Source of the DNA: Berberis thunbergii
Lineage: Eukaryota; Streptophyta; Magnoliopsida; Ranunculales; Berberidaceae
Reading direction: 5' to 3'
Length of the DNA: 64,000 bases
Assembly (NCBI GenBank): GCA_003290165.1
Contig: QNQO01000226.1
Coordinates: 1,081,218 to 1,145,217, forward strand
Shown: piece by piece, positions 14,331-25,626 of the stretch
Layout: every line of letters starts with the position of its first letter
How positions within the stretch are numbered: position 1 is the first letter of the stretch
The notes under the pieces: model-generated
The model's database searches: none
Seen by the model: only the letters and a program-made list of their open reading frames with translations
Told to the model about the DNA's origin: nothing
Made by a program: the position numbers and the translations under genes

Positions 14331-16839
14331 CTATTATTGTTTTTGCTAATCTATAGGTAAGTAAAAAATCCTGTCAAATGTGATTTGGTTAATTAAAAGT
14401 TTGTAGTTAATTAGATATGTAAGGAAGATGGAAAAACATCCCATCTTGCTCTCTCATGATCTATATCTTTGAAATAGCAAAGTGTATACAATCATTGTAT
14501 TTCATGCATGATGAAGCTTAGTCCTTTCAGAGACTCTCTTTTAGTTTTAGTGGATTATAATCTGTGATTTATTTGGATGCATATGAGTTGATATCCCCTT
14601 TAACAATGATCTATCACTTGGTATGGTCCATTTCAAGCTGTTAATAAACAAAGCCATATAGAAAAGGGCTGCCTACTTTATTTTTAATTTCATATAAAAA
14701 TAGGAAAAGATGAAGAAAATAAAATGAAAATGCTACCTTATATATGGAGTTTTAAAATGGTTTAGCAATGAGATTCCACAAAAGTTAGCCAATTCTGATG
14801 ACCTCGCCTTAAACATTAAAACAAGGTGAAAATAAACGGTTTTGTAATTTATCAACTAATATATCAAGCTACAAAAATCAAAATGAGCACATTTGGAGGC
14901 ATTTGTCTCTTTTCTTTTTTTTTTTCTTAAGACTTTGGTTCTGAATAAGAAGTGATCAACTTCAAGTGAGTTTTTGTTTTTTACTTCTGAATCAGAATTA
15001 AAAGTTCTTAATAGGTTCTAAATTTAGAATAACTTAATAAGCACCAAGGAGGTGCTTAGCACTTAGTGCTAATCAATGAGCGCGGAAAGAAAACAAATAC
15101 TCCCTTATTTTGGAGATTAGAAGTTCTCAATTCTGATCGAAGTGATAGATGAAATACAAGGAAAATGCAACGATTAGTCAACATCCATGTTGTTCTTGAT
15201 TGAGCCATGTCTCATCATTTTGTTTTGCACAATGACACAAGGAGAAAAAAATACGAGAAGCAAAAACTCGTCCTGGAAGACAATACGATCATGCATTACA
15301 TTATTTTCAAGATTGTCGAGTATCATAACAATCATAAGTTTTACTATTCCCCAAGATAATTCACTAGATGCAAATTCTTTCGCTATCAAGGCTCTACAGG
15401 GTAGGTATATTATCCAATTTAGGTTGGCTTTTAGTACAAATGAAAAGTCTTTGCCCATCAGAAGTAGGCTAGATCTGTGAACATGGAGAACTTTTTTACC
15501 AGTTTAAGTATTTAAAACCGCCAACTAGCTGTTACATTCAGATATATGGACGGTATGTTTCTTGGTCATCCATCTGAGATTCTGTACAGTTGGAATGATC
15601 TTTCCATTCTTTCATTCTTCTCTACATCCCACATTTTTATTTATTTTCTCCAGATTTAAGGAGAAGAAGAAGAAGAAGCAATTATATAGGCACAACTAGT
15701 TTTTCCAAGTTTAAGGAAGAAGAAGAGAGATTTTATAGGCGCAACCTACCCGCGATTAAAGCAAAAAGTTTAGATAATCAATATTTGTAATCAATTCACG
15801 ATATAATTACAATTGCTAATGATGGATTCCAAAACTCAGATTTATACAAAATCTATGCCAGTCAACAATACCAATAGATGATTTTCCGCTCCATATCCTT
15901 CTTTTAATCATGAAAAATGTCCCCTCTTACATAAATTTTTTTCGGGGTACCATAGCACTACAATACGACCTTGCACTATTTGATAATGAAGGAATCAAGA
16001 GTTGACATATATCCATAGGCAATTATTATAGTTAATCAACAAAACATTTCTCATCAAATCATAAAGTACACAAGTCACATGTTTAGGAGAAAAACCAAAT
16101 CAAACAACATGCTTGCCTTCTTCTTTTCCTATAGGGTTTGATGGAGGTGTTTACTTGTACTTTGTTTATTCCCACCACCAACTTTTCTCCTCCTTGTGCT
16201 TCTTTTTCTTTCTACCCCCATGTGGCCTTTCCTCTCTTACCTCCTTTGCTTCATCACATGAGCACCCCCACCTCCTTTACATTCTCTATCAATTATTCAC
16301 AACCAATGTACCACCACCAATCTTTCTATGTCATTGCTCACTCCATCATCCTCATTAATAATTGTTTTATTTAGTTCAATCTTGTTTAATTAATGTTATT
16401 TAGTGAAGAAATCATGGTAAGGGAGGGTTTGATGGAGGTGGTGATATGATTTCCCTGGTGGTATTATTGGGGTTATGGTCCTCTCTGCCATTCATCTCTA
16501 CCTTACTTTTGAAGTCCACCATAGACTGTCTTGGATAAGAATTGCAATGGTTCAAAGCTTTTTTCTTGAGCAATAGAACTTCATCAAGTCATCAGTTTTC
16601 TGAGACAAAAGCATGTGCATCCCTTGTGAGTAGGGTATAAATTGGTTGAACACACCCAATCCAATAGCTGGATCTAGAGATTTCTCACTTCTCTTTTTGG
16701 CAATCTCAAGTGATCCCAATGTATAATTCACATATGGGACCAATGCCTTTCATGTTAAATTCACATCTGAAATTTCAATTCTTATTGATTTGGTAAAGTT
16801 TGGACAATAATCTTCAAAGATTTTCCGTTTATTAGCTTC
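14331..16839. other. Intergenic region without a supportable gene
   Basis: AT-rich, with a (GAA)n stretch at 15660-15680 and a similar one near 15715, and a pyrimidine-rich tract at 16180-16260. The phrase AGGGTTTGATGGAGGTG occurs twice in direct orientation, near 16134 and 16424. Two open frames overlap on opposite strands at 15174-15480, neither with a recognisable domain. Nothing here could be assigned. Confidence 0.45.
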
Positions 16840-16856
16840 CTAAGCGTGTGGGACCA

Positions 16857-17087
16857 TTACAAGAAATCTATCTTTTACCAACAAAATTATTGCTACGAAT
16901 ATTGATTTCCTTGTTAATATTGTAGCATTGTCAACGAATAAAAAATTTCCTTAAAAAAACCATAAACTTGTTACTGTTTTTCAACAAAATATATTTTGTG
17001 GGAAACATTCTTTGTTAAATAAGTGGCGGGAAACATTCCCTTCAAATCAATTTCTCGTCAAATTGATTTAACAACGAAGTTATTTTT
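16857..17087. mobile_element. Possible CACTA-type element fragment
   Basis: Sequence present in copy A but replaced by unrelated sequence in copy C. It begins CATTACAAGAAAT, close to the CACTACAAGAAAA start typical of plant CACTA elements, and contains the ACCAACAAAATTATTG-type phrases common in them. The other end is not clear, so this may be only a fragment. Confidence 0.3.
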
Positions 17088-17982
17088 ATGGCCTCTTTCA
17101 CCTCATTGGAATCATGTCAGGGTGTCACATGCTCATGCAATCAAAATTTGTGGTTGTATGATGAAACAAAGCGAGTAGGGTTGTAAATTGATCAAAATTG
17201 TTAAAAAATAAAATAAAATTAGGCTTAAAATTATCAAATCAGATTGGAATTTGAATCGATTTGCTATCTAATTTTTGCAACTTCATAATTCAAATCCAAT
17301 CCATTTACAAACCTAAAAGGCAGTCATGTGTTGATTGTAAACAATGCGTCTACATGGGTCTAGAGAAAATAAAACTTTTAGGAACTTCTAACAAACCCAG
17401 GATACTTCTAACAAACCCAGGATACGAGAGTTAAGCTTCATTGGTGATTGTAAACTTTCTCGAATACATGATTGTTGACTCATAAGTTCTTGTAGTAGAT
17501 CCAGAGGACCGCATCCGTTTAGATCAAAACCCTAACCCACTGATCAACCCATTGAAACCAAACATAAACTAAAGCATGATCAGTGTTTGGACAACCCAAA
17601 TATCTAATAAAACCATATTAATTATGTCTTACTAGTTGATTATAAATTAGCATTGCTTCCTCACAACCGTGCATAAACTCTAAACTAAATAACAATGACA
17701 AATCGTATTATTATAACACGATTGGATTTTTGAATTCCAAAATAATAATTTGTTAAAGAAAATCGTAATATGTGGGCTAATGTAGGACATAAGTGTAGTT
17801 TATGATGGTTAGTCAAGCAGGACAATATTGAGAAGCCTCTGCTTTATATTTCTTTAATTTCTCATTAAACATCATTTCAGTCCGTTTAATCATATGATTA
17901 AGATGCACTAATAACACATTAGAGAGGAGAAGGTCTTGACTCTAAGTTCTGCAAATCACTTCAGTTGGGTGGATAAGCTTAC

Positions 17983-18039
17983 CTCCATATTCTGCTTGTT
18001 GGCCAAATCAACAGCAGCAGGACACCCTACCAATGTCCT
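17983..18039 (-). pseudogene. Possible fossil exon shared by the three segmental copies
   Basis: On the minus strand a 57-base open stretch reads RTLVGCPAAVDLANKQNME. It is preceded by an AG and followed by GTAAGC, a good donor. The same stretch exists in copy B (about 22710-22766) with the donor kept, and in copy C (about 28240-28297) with the donor changed to GATAAA. I do not recognise the protein. Conservation of an open frame with splice sites in two copies suggests the repeat derives from a gene, but 19 codons are little evidence. Confidence 0.3.
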
Positions 18040-19116
18040 CTAATTCAAACATCTATCTCTAGTGTTTTTTTTGTTTCTTTCTAATTTTGTTTGATTAATT
18101 CGGTAATCCATCGGTTTTAGTGAGGGGAATATATGGTTTAGAGTGATCTAATCAATGCCTAACTGATTTAACTTTACTATGAGTTAGCATTTGATTAGCT
18201 TACATAAAACTAGTCAGATTTGGAATATTTAATTAAACCAGTTCTCAAGCTCATCAAATCTCGAAAAATGTAGTACTTTGAGTTACCTAATAAATACAAT
18301 TTGAATCAATTGAAAATGTTTTGAAATGAGAAAACAAACAATGCGTTTAGAAAACAAACAATGTACAATGCGAATGTGAGTCTTCCACTTGCATTGTCCC
18401 ATGCGAATGCGTGAAAACGCAAACTTTGTCTAGATTTTATTTTCTTCTGATTTCGACTTTTGAAGTTTCTTTAAACCTTGCAATGAAGAATGTTGATGTC
18501 ATTGTTTTTTGTTCCACATTTTGGAGTTCGGTTTGGAGTTCAATTTAGTGTTTCATTTAGTATTCGAGAGATCGCACACAATCGATCCTTAGAGAGATCG
18601 CACGCGAACCCTTTGGGACAATGAAAACTTGTTGAGTGAATGGGAGAGACACGGACGAGTGCGGGTGGGAAGACGAAGACTGTAGGAGAATTAGTGGAAT
18701 GGGAGGGAAGAAGTTGTTCAAAATTTGGGGAAAAATAATTGAAAAAGTGGGGGAGTGATTGACAATGAAGAAGATGATTTAGGAGATAGTGGAGTGTACG
18801 AGAGAGTCATGGTGGTGGGAAGGAAGATCATACAAGCTTTGGGGGAGAGAGTGGAGTGGATGAGAGATTCAGCCAATTGGAGAGAAGAGATAATCGAATT
18901 TGGAGGGCACAAACTGTTTTATATTGGTGGTGTGGAAGATAAAGGGGGTAGTGTGGGAGATTAAAAAAAAACTTAGATGGTTGTGTGGGATAATATTTTT
19001 GGTGGTGTCAAAACTGTAATCACAAAAGGGCATTCATGAGACAAGTATACTATTATAATTTATATGTATAATAATTAAAGTGTATTACCTTCACCTTCTC
19101 TTCCCCAATTCTAGCC

Positions 19117-19268
19117 AGCCCGCTCCCATGGCCTGTTTTCACAGCCTTGGGGGGCGAAAATATGATTTTGCCCCTCTTTTAATACCTTCTCAAAAAATGT
19201 TTAAAGAGAGGGGGGCAACATTGTATTTTTGCCCCCAAGGCTGTGAAAACATGCCATGGGAGCGGGCT
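19117..19268. repeat. 152-bp near-perfect hairpin (foldback MITE-like)
   Basis: The arms start AGCCCGCTCCCATGG and end as its reverse complement CCATGGGAGCGGGCT, and pairing continues inward through TTTTCACAGCCTTGGGGG. A short AT-rich loop lies near 19180-19200. The hairpin is absent from the matching position of copy C, so it inserted after the duplication. A transcript would form long double-stranded RNA. The superfamily is not determinable. Confidence 0.75.
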
Positions 19269-19399
19269 GTGTAGCAAAACTCCCTTCTCTTTGCTTGGGC
19301 TTAACTCCCTTTCTAGAGTTTGATTGTCCTCACTACCCTAGCCTAATAAAACATGTTATTTCTGGAGGATAAAAAAAGTGTTTACTTTTATCTTTTTTA

Positions 19400-19995
19400 G
19401 CATTTGGCGAACCAAATAAGAAGATGGGCGAAGGAAGAGTTGAGAGAGACTAACAGAGGAGGTAGATATGATAAGGAGAAGTGATGATGGAATGTTGATG
19501 TGCAACAAACCATTACGAAAGGAGTGGCAAAGAGATAGATATCTAGAGTCTAATGAGCTCTATGAGCAAGCTAAGAGGTTGAGTAGTAAAGAAGTATGGA
19601 AAGCTAAAAATATAACATATGATGATCTTTATAATAAGCTAGGTAGGTAAAAAGGAATGGGGGAATGATATCTTCAAGATAGCTAAAGCGAGAAACGAAA
19701 AACTAGGGATTTGAGTATGTTAAGTGTGTCAAGCATGAGGATGGAAGAATTTTAATGCAGGATAAAACTATTTTAGATAGATGCATGAATTACTTTTGGA
19801 ACCTACTCAATTGAACACATGAAGGAGAGTTAAACTTGGAGGAGTATGCTTCACAATAAGAAAAACATCGTGTGTTCCATCGCAAAGTTAATGCCAAAGA
19901 AGTAGGAAAAACTTTGAAAAGAATGAAGACAGAAAAGACTATTGAATCGGATGATATACCAATTGAAGAGTGAAAATGTCTAGGAAAAGTTGAAA
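19400..19995 (+). pseudogene. Degenerate non-LTR retrotransposon reverse transcriptase fragment
   Basis: Read with frame changes and stops, the stretch resembles the part of plant LINE proteins just before and at the start of the reverse transcriptase. Visible pieces are EVWKAKNITYDDLYNKLG (about 19590-19645), then a KTRDL/VKC segment, then SDDIPIEE followed by KCLG (about 19950-19985), matching the family phrase around PDxIPIE-WKCLG. At least four in-frame breaks are visible. It lies between copies A and B and is unlikely to be expressed. Confidence 0.6.
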
Positions 19996-20195
19996 TTCAA
20001 TGGCTAATTATGTTTTACTAGTTGACTATAAGTTAGCATTGCTTCCTCATAACCGTGCATAAACTCTAAACTCTACACTAAACAACAACGACAAATCGTA
20101 TTATTACACAAGACCTTGGACAGGATTGGATGTTTGAATTCCAAAATAATAATTTGTTAAAGAAAATCGTAATATGTGTGCTAAGTAGGACCTAA

Positions 20196-22507
20196 GGGTG
20201 TGTTTGGTTGCATGGAATCCTATGCCATGGAATCCATGAGATGGACCCATATATTTTAGATTAATTTGAGGTATAACTCTACATCCACCATTTGATTTTG
20301 CTATCAATTGTGGGAATGAAAGTCCCATGAACATGAGAATCACATGCCTTGGGGACTTAAGGTGTGGGATTCTCATGTTCATGGGACTTTTATTCCCACT
20401 ATTGATCACAAAATCAAATGGTGGTGTAGCTTGGAGGAAACTTTGAAGTTTAATTTGGAGGAAACTTTGAAGTCCAATTTGGTGAAGAAATCATAACTGT
20501 CGAGTGAAGCTGCTAATGGTTCGACTCGAGACATCTTGATTGTCGAATTTTGGATGATTCCTGTATGAAGAAATCATGACTCAATTCGAGTCAACATAGA
20601 TTAGATTTTGGATGATTCCTATATGAAAAAATCGTGACTCATCGAGTCTTGGTATTGCTTAATTCGAGTCAACACAAATTTTGGTAGTGATCTCTGTATG
20701 AAAAAATCATACTCAATTTGAGTATTGGTATTGCTCAATTCGAATCAACACAAATTTTGGTAGTGACCAAAGATGGTGGGTGTGAATAGCAGAGTGAAAG
20801 AGATTTAAATTTATTTATTTTCCCTCCATTTCTTCTTCTTCATCTGTTTATTCTTCGTTTCTTCCCTGCTGTGCAATCTGATGTGTGACCGAACATGTGA
20901 CAGGGAGAGAAAAAGGACCAGTGAAAGATCACGTGATCTACATCTGTCTAGATGTTGTTGTCGTGTGCGCCAGAGAGAGACGTTGTTGTTGTTATTTGTT
21001 GAGTTGAGAACTTGTTTTTCGGGTTGTGGTGGCACTGACTTAGTATTGAGTGCAAATAGTGGATCTATCCAAGCTCTTTAATTCACGCAAACCAGTATTG
21101 GATCTGCTTTAAGTCACACAAGCAAATAGCGGATATTTCATTGCTTCCTCTTCTTCTTCAATTCACGCAAGCAAGAAAAACAATTCTCCACACGCGATTC
21201 AAGCAGTACGAGTACCGAGCCAACTTGGGCTTGGTTCTCACCAATGACTCTCGTCCTCGCGACACTCACGAACCCACCGGCGAGCCTGAGACTTTTGGGG
21301 GCAAAATAACCCCAAGAACTTCGGGGACAGAACCTACAAGGGTAGATCGCCAAGCTTAACAAGTCGAAAAGGAAAAAGGAACGGAAAACCCTGAGTGGTG
21401 CAGAGGCGGCGATGACCAAGCGGGACACCAAGAGGTGGAGATTTGCATATGAGATCTCTGTTGGGAGACACTGTAGATCTCTGTTGAGCAAGATCTAGAT
21501 GAATACGTCTTCGTTGATGATGGATCTGATAATGATCGGTGATGATTAGTGTTGATGATGATTGATGATGACGAGATCTGATTTATTGATGATTAATCAG
21601 TGGTTCCAACGATATTGATCAACGATTGATCTTTGTTGTTGATGATGATGATGTTCGATTGATGATGGTCTGATGATGATTTTCTGAGATTGATGATGTC
21701 CTGAGATGTTCTGAGATTGATGGTGTTCCTATTGTATGCATGGTCTGTCGAAGGTGATGATTTGGCCTTAGAACTCGTCTCCTAGGGTGGTTTTAATGGC
21801 AAGACAACAACCCACTTCGAACTCATCGCCAGTGTTCGCGTCCTTGGCCATGTCGTGTTTTTTTCTTCTACTTCTCTTATATGTCTCTGCAACAACAACA
21901 ACAAGAAAGACTTTTATCTTCCTCTTCTTCTGTGTTGCAATCCAAACAGAGTTGAATGAAATTTTGCAATGAGATTGTGCTAAGATTGATGTGTTTGTTT
22001 ACGGAAGCGGTTTTGTTGTTGTAGCGTGTGATGGCGAGAGAGTCTCACCACTGCTGGTAGTGGTGACGTTGATTGGTGATGATGAGTTTGTTTGATTGCA
22101 GTGTTGATGGTGCAAGCAATTGCTTTGTTCTAATTGCAGTGTTGTGTGTGCGGAAGCTAAACAAGGCGATGAAGAGCTTGAGTCCCCGTAGGTGTTTTAG
22201 GTCACCAAAGAACGTTGCGCTCTGATACTATGTAAAAAATTGTATTGTTATATTATATCATTGAATAAAATACAAGTTTATAAAGTTAACTCTGACATAA
22301 CCTTGTGAAGATAGGAAACCTAAAGACTTCTATTATATTCTGACTTTCCTAACATATCATATTCCGTAACACTTTCCTATTCTGTAACGTATGTAGACTT
22401 CTATTTTTTAACAGGTGGATGTGGAGTGATATATCAATTTAGTCTAAAATGTAGGGGTACCCTTATGGATTTTCATGACATAGAATTCCATGCAACCAAA
22501 CACACCC
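20196..22507. mobile_element. Tourist-like (PIF/Harbinger-type) MITE, split by a nested insertion
   Basis: The two outer pieces (20196-20424 and 22414-22507) together match the intact MITE at 32019-32347. The ends are GGGTGTGTTTGGTTGCATGG and its inverted partner CCATGCAACCAAACACACCC. The flanking three bases are TAA on the left and AAA on the right; the uninterrupted copies of the segment read CCTAAGTGTAG, so TAA was the target. A 3-bp TAA/TTA target is typical of PIF/Harbinger MITEs. No transposase is present. Confidence 0.8.
20425..22413 (-). mobile_element. Small LTR-type retroelement (TRIM-like), one terminal LTR recognised
   Basis: The insertion inside the MITE is flanked by a 5-bp duplication, GGTGG (20420-20424 and 22414-22418), and has TG...CA ends. 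Its right end is a 183-bp LTR-like block (22231-22413) running from TGTAAAAAAT to TTTTTTAACA. Immediately inside, the minus strand reads TAGTATCAGAGCGCA, a tRNA-Met-type primer site, so the element points left. The left end (TGTAGCTTGGAGG...) does not match the right LTR, so the 3' LTR is missing or replaced. The interior (20815-22200) has no polyprotein; it is GAT-repeat rich at 21490-21730, with a GC-rich piece at 21200-21420 that could be captured host sequence. Confidence 0.6.
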
Positions 22508-23304
22508 AAAGTGTAGTTTATGATGGTTAGTCAAGCAGGGACAACTGAGCGGCCTCTGCTTTACATTTCTTTAATTTGTCATTAAACATAATTTCAGTCT
22601 GTTTAATCATATGATTAAGAGGCACTAACAATAAATTAGAGAGGAAAATTAAAGTGGTCTTGGTTCAAAGTCTGCAAATCACTTCAGTTGGGTGGACAAG
22701 CTTACCTCCATATTCTGCTTGTTGGCCAAATCAACAGCAGCATGACACCCTACTAATGTCCTCTAATTCAATGTACATCTATCTATAGTGTGTTTTTTTG
22801 TTAATTTTTGTTTCTTTCTAATTTTGTTTGATTAATTCGGTAATCGATCGGTTTAGTGGGGGGAGATTTGGTTTAGAGTAGTTTAATCACTACCAAACTG
22901 ATTTAACTTTACTATGAGTTAGCATTCGATTAGCTTACATAAAACTAGTCAGATTTGGAATCAAGCTACCGAAATTATCTAAGTTTTAGAAAATCACAAT
23001 CCCTGGTTTTGTTAGGTTAAATCTCATCTTTGCATAGGAATTCTATATTTACATACAACATGGCTATTTTCATCTAACAACATGTCCCTTTATCATTCTT
23101 TATTAGATATCATTCACTTAGATTTATTCTTTGTATCTATTTTTATTCACCATCTTTTATATATATACAATGAAAGCATGAGGTGATAAACATTCATGAC
23201 ACGACTTCCTAAATTATGCCACCTCAAAGTTTGGAGGTGGATATTTACTATTTTTTTAGAAGTGTCTATAATATTCTCCTTGGATGTTTATTGCATGAGG
23301 AATT

Positions 23305-23489
23305 CTAAATGTCGAGGAAATGAGCGAGGAAACCAGCAAGGGCAGTGAGGTGGAGGGAGGGGATCCATTCACCCTCCTCGAGATGTGCGCAAGAAAAGTC
23401 AACGTGCGCATCCCGAGGGGAGTGAATGGCTCCCCTCCCTCCACCTCACTCCCCTCGCTGGTTTCCTCGCTCATTTCCTCGACATTTAG
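23305..23489. mobile_element. 185-bp palindromic MITE
   Basis: Perfect outer arms CTAAATGTCGAGGAAATGAG and their reverse complement at the right end form a long hairpin with further pairing (ATCCATTCACC... against GGGGAGTGAATGG...). A related element with CTAATTGTCGAGGAAACTAG ends lies at 33257-37937, so this is a family. No coding capacity. Confidence 0.8.
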
Positions 23490-23544
23490 CCTTTCTCTTA
23501 CTGCATATTGTATTTTTTTTGAAATCTTGTTGAATGCATGAAAT

Positions 23545-24115
23545 GCTACCTTATGAAAACCTTGTAGAAAAACTTAGTGGGACAAAATCTCGACAAAGGG
23601 AAAAAAAATACAACGTGAAAATTGTCCAAAGTCTGACAAAATCAGGTCTCATTTATGAAATGTTCCCCCAATAATCACAACAAAGGGATGAAATTGTAAA
23701 TCGGCTCGGTCTATAACCATGCAACGATTTTTGAAACTGGTATTCAAACTCACGTCTTTTCTAGAGTACATGAGTATATCATTTATGCAATGAAGATTGT
23801 ATTATCACCATTGTTTTCTTGTTAAAACTTTGATAGAAAAACCAAGTATGATAAACCATGTCAAAGGAAAAAGAGTAAAGTCGCCACTTTTGCACACTTT
23901 AGGATGCTTTATGCGTATGATGCTGCCTCAATAAAACTTTGACAGGAAAATTCAGTAGGATAAAATCATGTCGAAGAAAAAATAGTACAACCACCACTTT
24001 TACATACTTCATGATGCTCTATGCACCAATGTTATCTCGTTAAAACATTGAAAGGAAAACTCAGTAGGAAAAACTTTGTCAAATGAAAAAGAGTACAATG
24101 CACATAAATCAAATA
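23545..24115. repeat. Diverged tandem repeats of about 110 bp
   Basis: Three to four units share the pattern AAAACxTTGxxAGxAAAACxxAGTxxGA...AAAxATGTCxAAGxAAAAAxAGTACAA followed by CACTTTTxCAxACTT. They start at about 23545 (partial), 23811, 23922 and 24031. The wording is like blocks in plant retrotransposon LTRs or leaders, but no LTR boundary was found. The units are clearly diverged, so the array is old. Confidence 0.55.
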
Positions 24116-25514
24116 TAACATATTTCGACATGATTTCGAAACATACTTCTGGATTCTTCGTAGCAGACTTCTTGATGAACACTTGGGGGTATGCTTTTGG
24201 ATACTCCCCTTGATAATGGCTTACCCTCAAGATAATAGACCTTGAATTGCTTAGATGATTAAGTTGGCGCTAAACTAATTTCATTAATTTGTAATTGTAA
24301 ATTGATAGCTCCAATATGTAACTCACCTGCTAGGCTACCACTAGTTATTACTAAAACAAGACTATGGTAATTGCTAACCATATCAGTTAAGGAATAAAAA
24401 TGCTTGAACCATAGATGATGTATTTTCCAGCCAATATCTCCCAATACAAAAAGCCAATAAATAGATACCATAGATGATGGCTGCAGTTTGTAACGTTTAT
24501 TCTGCTATGTATTTTTCATCTTCTTTATTCCAGATGCTTAAGCCGTACATGTAACTAACTGAGCATAAAATAGTTTGTTTTTTGCAGAACAGGAATTGAA
24601 GCAGCAGACAACTTCTTGAACTGCTTTAAACAGCAGACAACTGTTTGACCTGCTCGGGAGTTGTTTAATCAAGCAACAGACAACCGATTGAACTTGAAGA
24701 AACCCTAATGATGTTTTGAGTTGCAACCTTCTATTTATTAGCTAATGATGTAGTCGAATCCTGCTATTCTTGATTTTGACCTGGACTTGTATTAGCTAAG
24801 GAACACACGGGAGCCAAAGACTATCATTGTGATGGCCGATGATACTCTAATATTAAAGCCAGACAAAGCTTGAGAAAAGTTTAAATCTGTGAATTGGATT
24901 ATGTAGCGTACATTTCCTCATCAACTCCGTATCTTATTTATAATGTGAGAGTCCTTGTTCGGCTAGGTCTTTGGTGGCGTAGTTTAGGAAAAAAAAATTA
25001 TTATTGGATGCATGAGAGTTTCCCTACATGACTTGTGCTCCTAGATCTGCGGCAAATGTTTTCCTTTTAGAGTGTGGTCCAAGCAGGTAAATTTTCATGC
25101 ACGACTTATATTCTGATATATGTTTCCTAGTCGAATCCAATGTATTGCTGACTTGTCCATCTTAGGTGATCTCCTAGATACTTGCCTTATGAGGCCTTAC
25201 AAGTATTGAGCTTTACCATATGACGTGTGGGTTTAGTAGGGCGCTACAACTTGAATCCAACCTTCTGAATTCTGTCGAATCATGGGCTTAATAATGTTTG
25301 GAACTTACTAGATTTGATGTCCAGTAAACAAAACGGTCGAAATTGGTAAATACAATCTTCTTCTTCTCATTTTCTTATCTTCTTTCTTGTTTTTTTTTTC
25401 TTTAATTCTTCTCTTTGTTTATTCTTCTATGCGATCGATTGCAGTGAAGAAGAAACCTTCCCTTCAGTCTCTTGTCTCTCTCCCTTCAGTCTCTTGTCTC
25501 TCTCAATCTCTTCC
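24116..25514. other. Region without a supportable gene
   Basis: AT-rich sequence. At 24585-24690 the phrase CAGCAGACAACT and variants recur three times with about 40-50 bp spacing. At 25460-25505 the phrase CCCTTCAGTCTCTTGTCTCT is repeated head to tail. I see no exon chain, tRNA or known element end. Confidence 0.4.
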
Positions 25515-25626
25515 TAAGCGTATGGGACATAATCTAACCAACCATAACCTCAGGCTATAATCTGGCTCAACCATGGCCTCTTATTGAGTAGACACTTCTT
25601 TCACTTGGGATCATGTCAGGTGTCAC

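Larger units (their letters stand above)
16840..19385. repeat. Host segmental repeat, copy A
   Basis: First of three direct copies of the same diverged host sequence. Landmarks shared with copies B and C are CATTGCTTCCTCA (about 17651), the TCACTTCAGTTGGGTGGA block (about 17957), and TTTAACTTTACTATGAGTTA (about 18168). Its right-hand part (19001-19385) matches 30720-31065 of copy C, with a hairpin element inserted in A. Its left edge, CCTAAGCGTGTGGGAC, matches the left edge of copy C at about 25515. No intact gene is visible inside. Confidence 0.75.
20003..23035. repeat. Host segmental repeat, copy B
   Basis: Second copy of the segment described at 16840. It starts in the AATTATGTTTTACTAGTTGA region and ends near CCTGGTTTTGTTAGGTTAAA, which copy C also has (about 30422-30442). 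It is interrupted at 20196-22507 by a MITE that itself carries an LTR-type insertion. After removing these, the two sides join in register with copies A and C. Confidence 0.75.

Noticed and set aside
15174..15480. Opposed frames of 94 and 97 codons on both strands
   Set aside because: They overlap almost completely, have no domain and no splice context; likely chance.
16113..16374. Two plus-strand frames rich in Phe, Leu, Ser and His
   Set aside because: They come from a pyrimidine-rich tract, overlap in different frames and show no family similarity.
21138..21491. Minus-strand frame of 117 codons in the TRIM-like element
   Set aside because: It overlaps a plus-strand frame in a GC-rich patch and shows no known domain; it might be captured sequence but not a gene.
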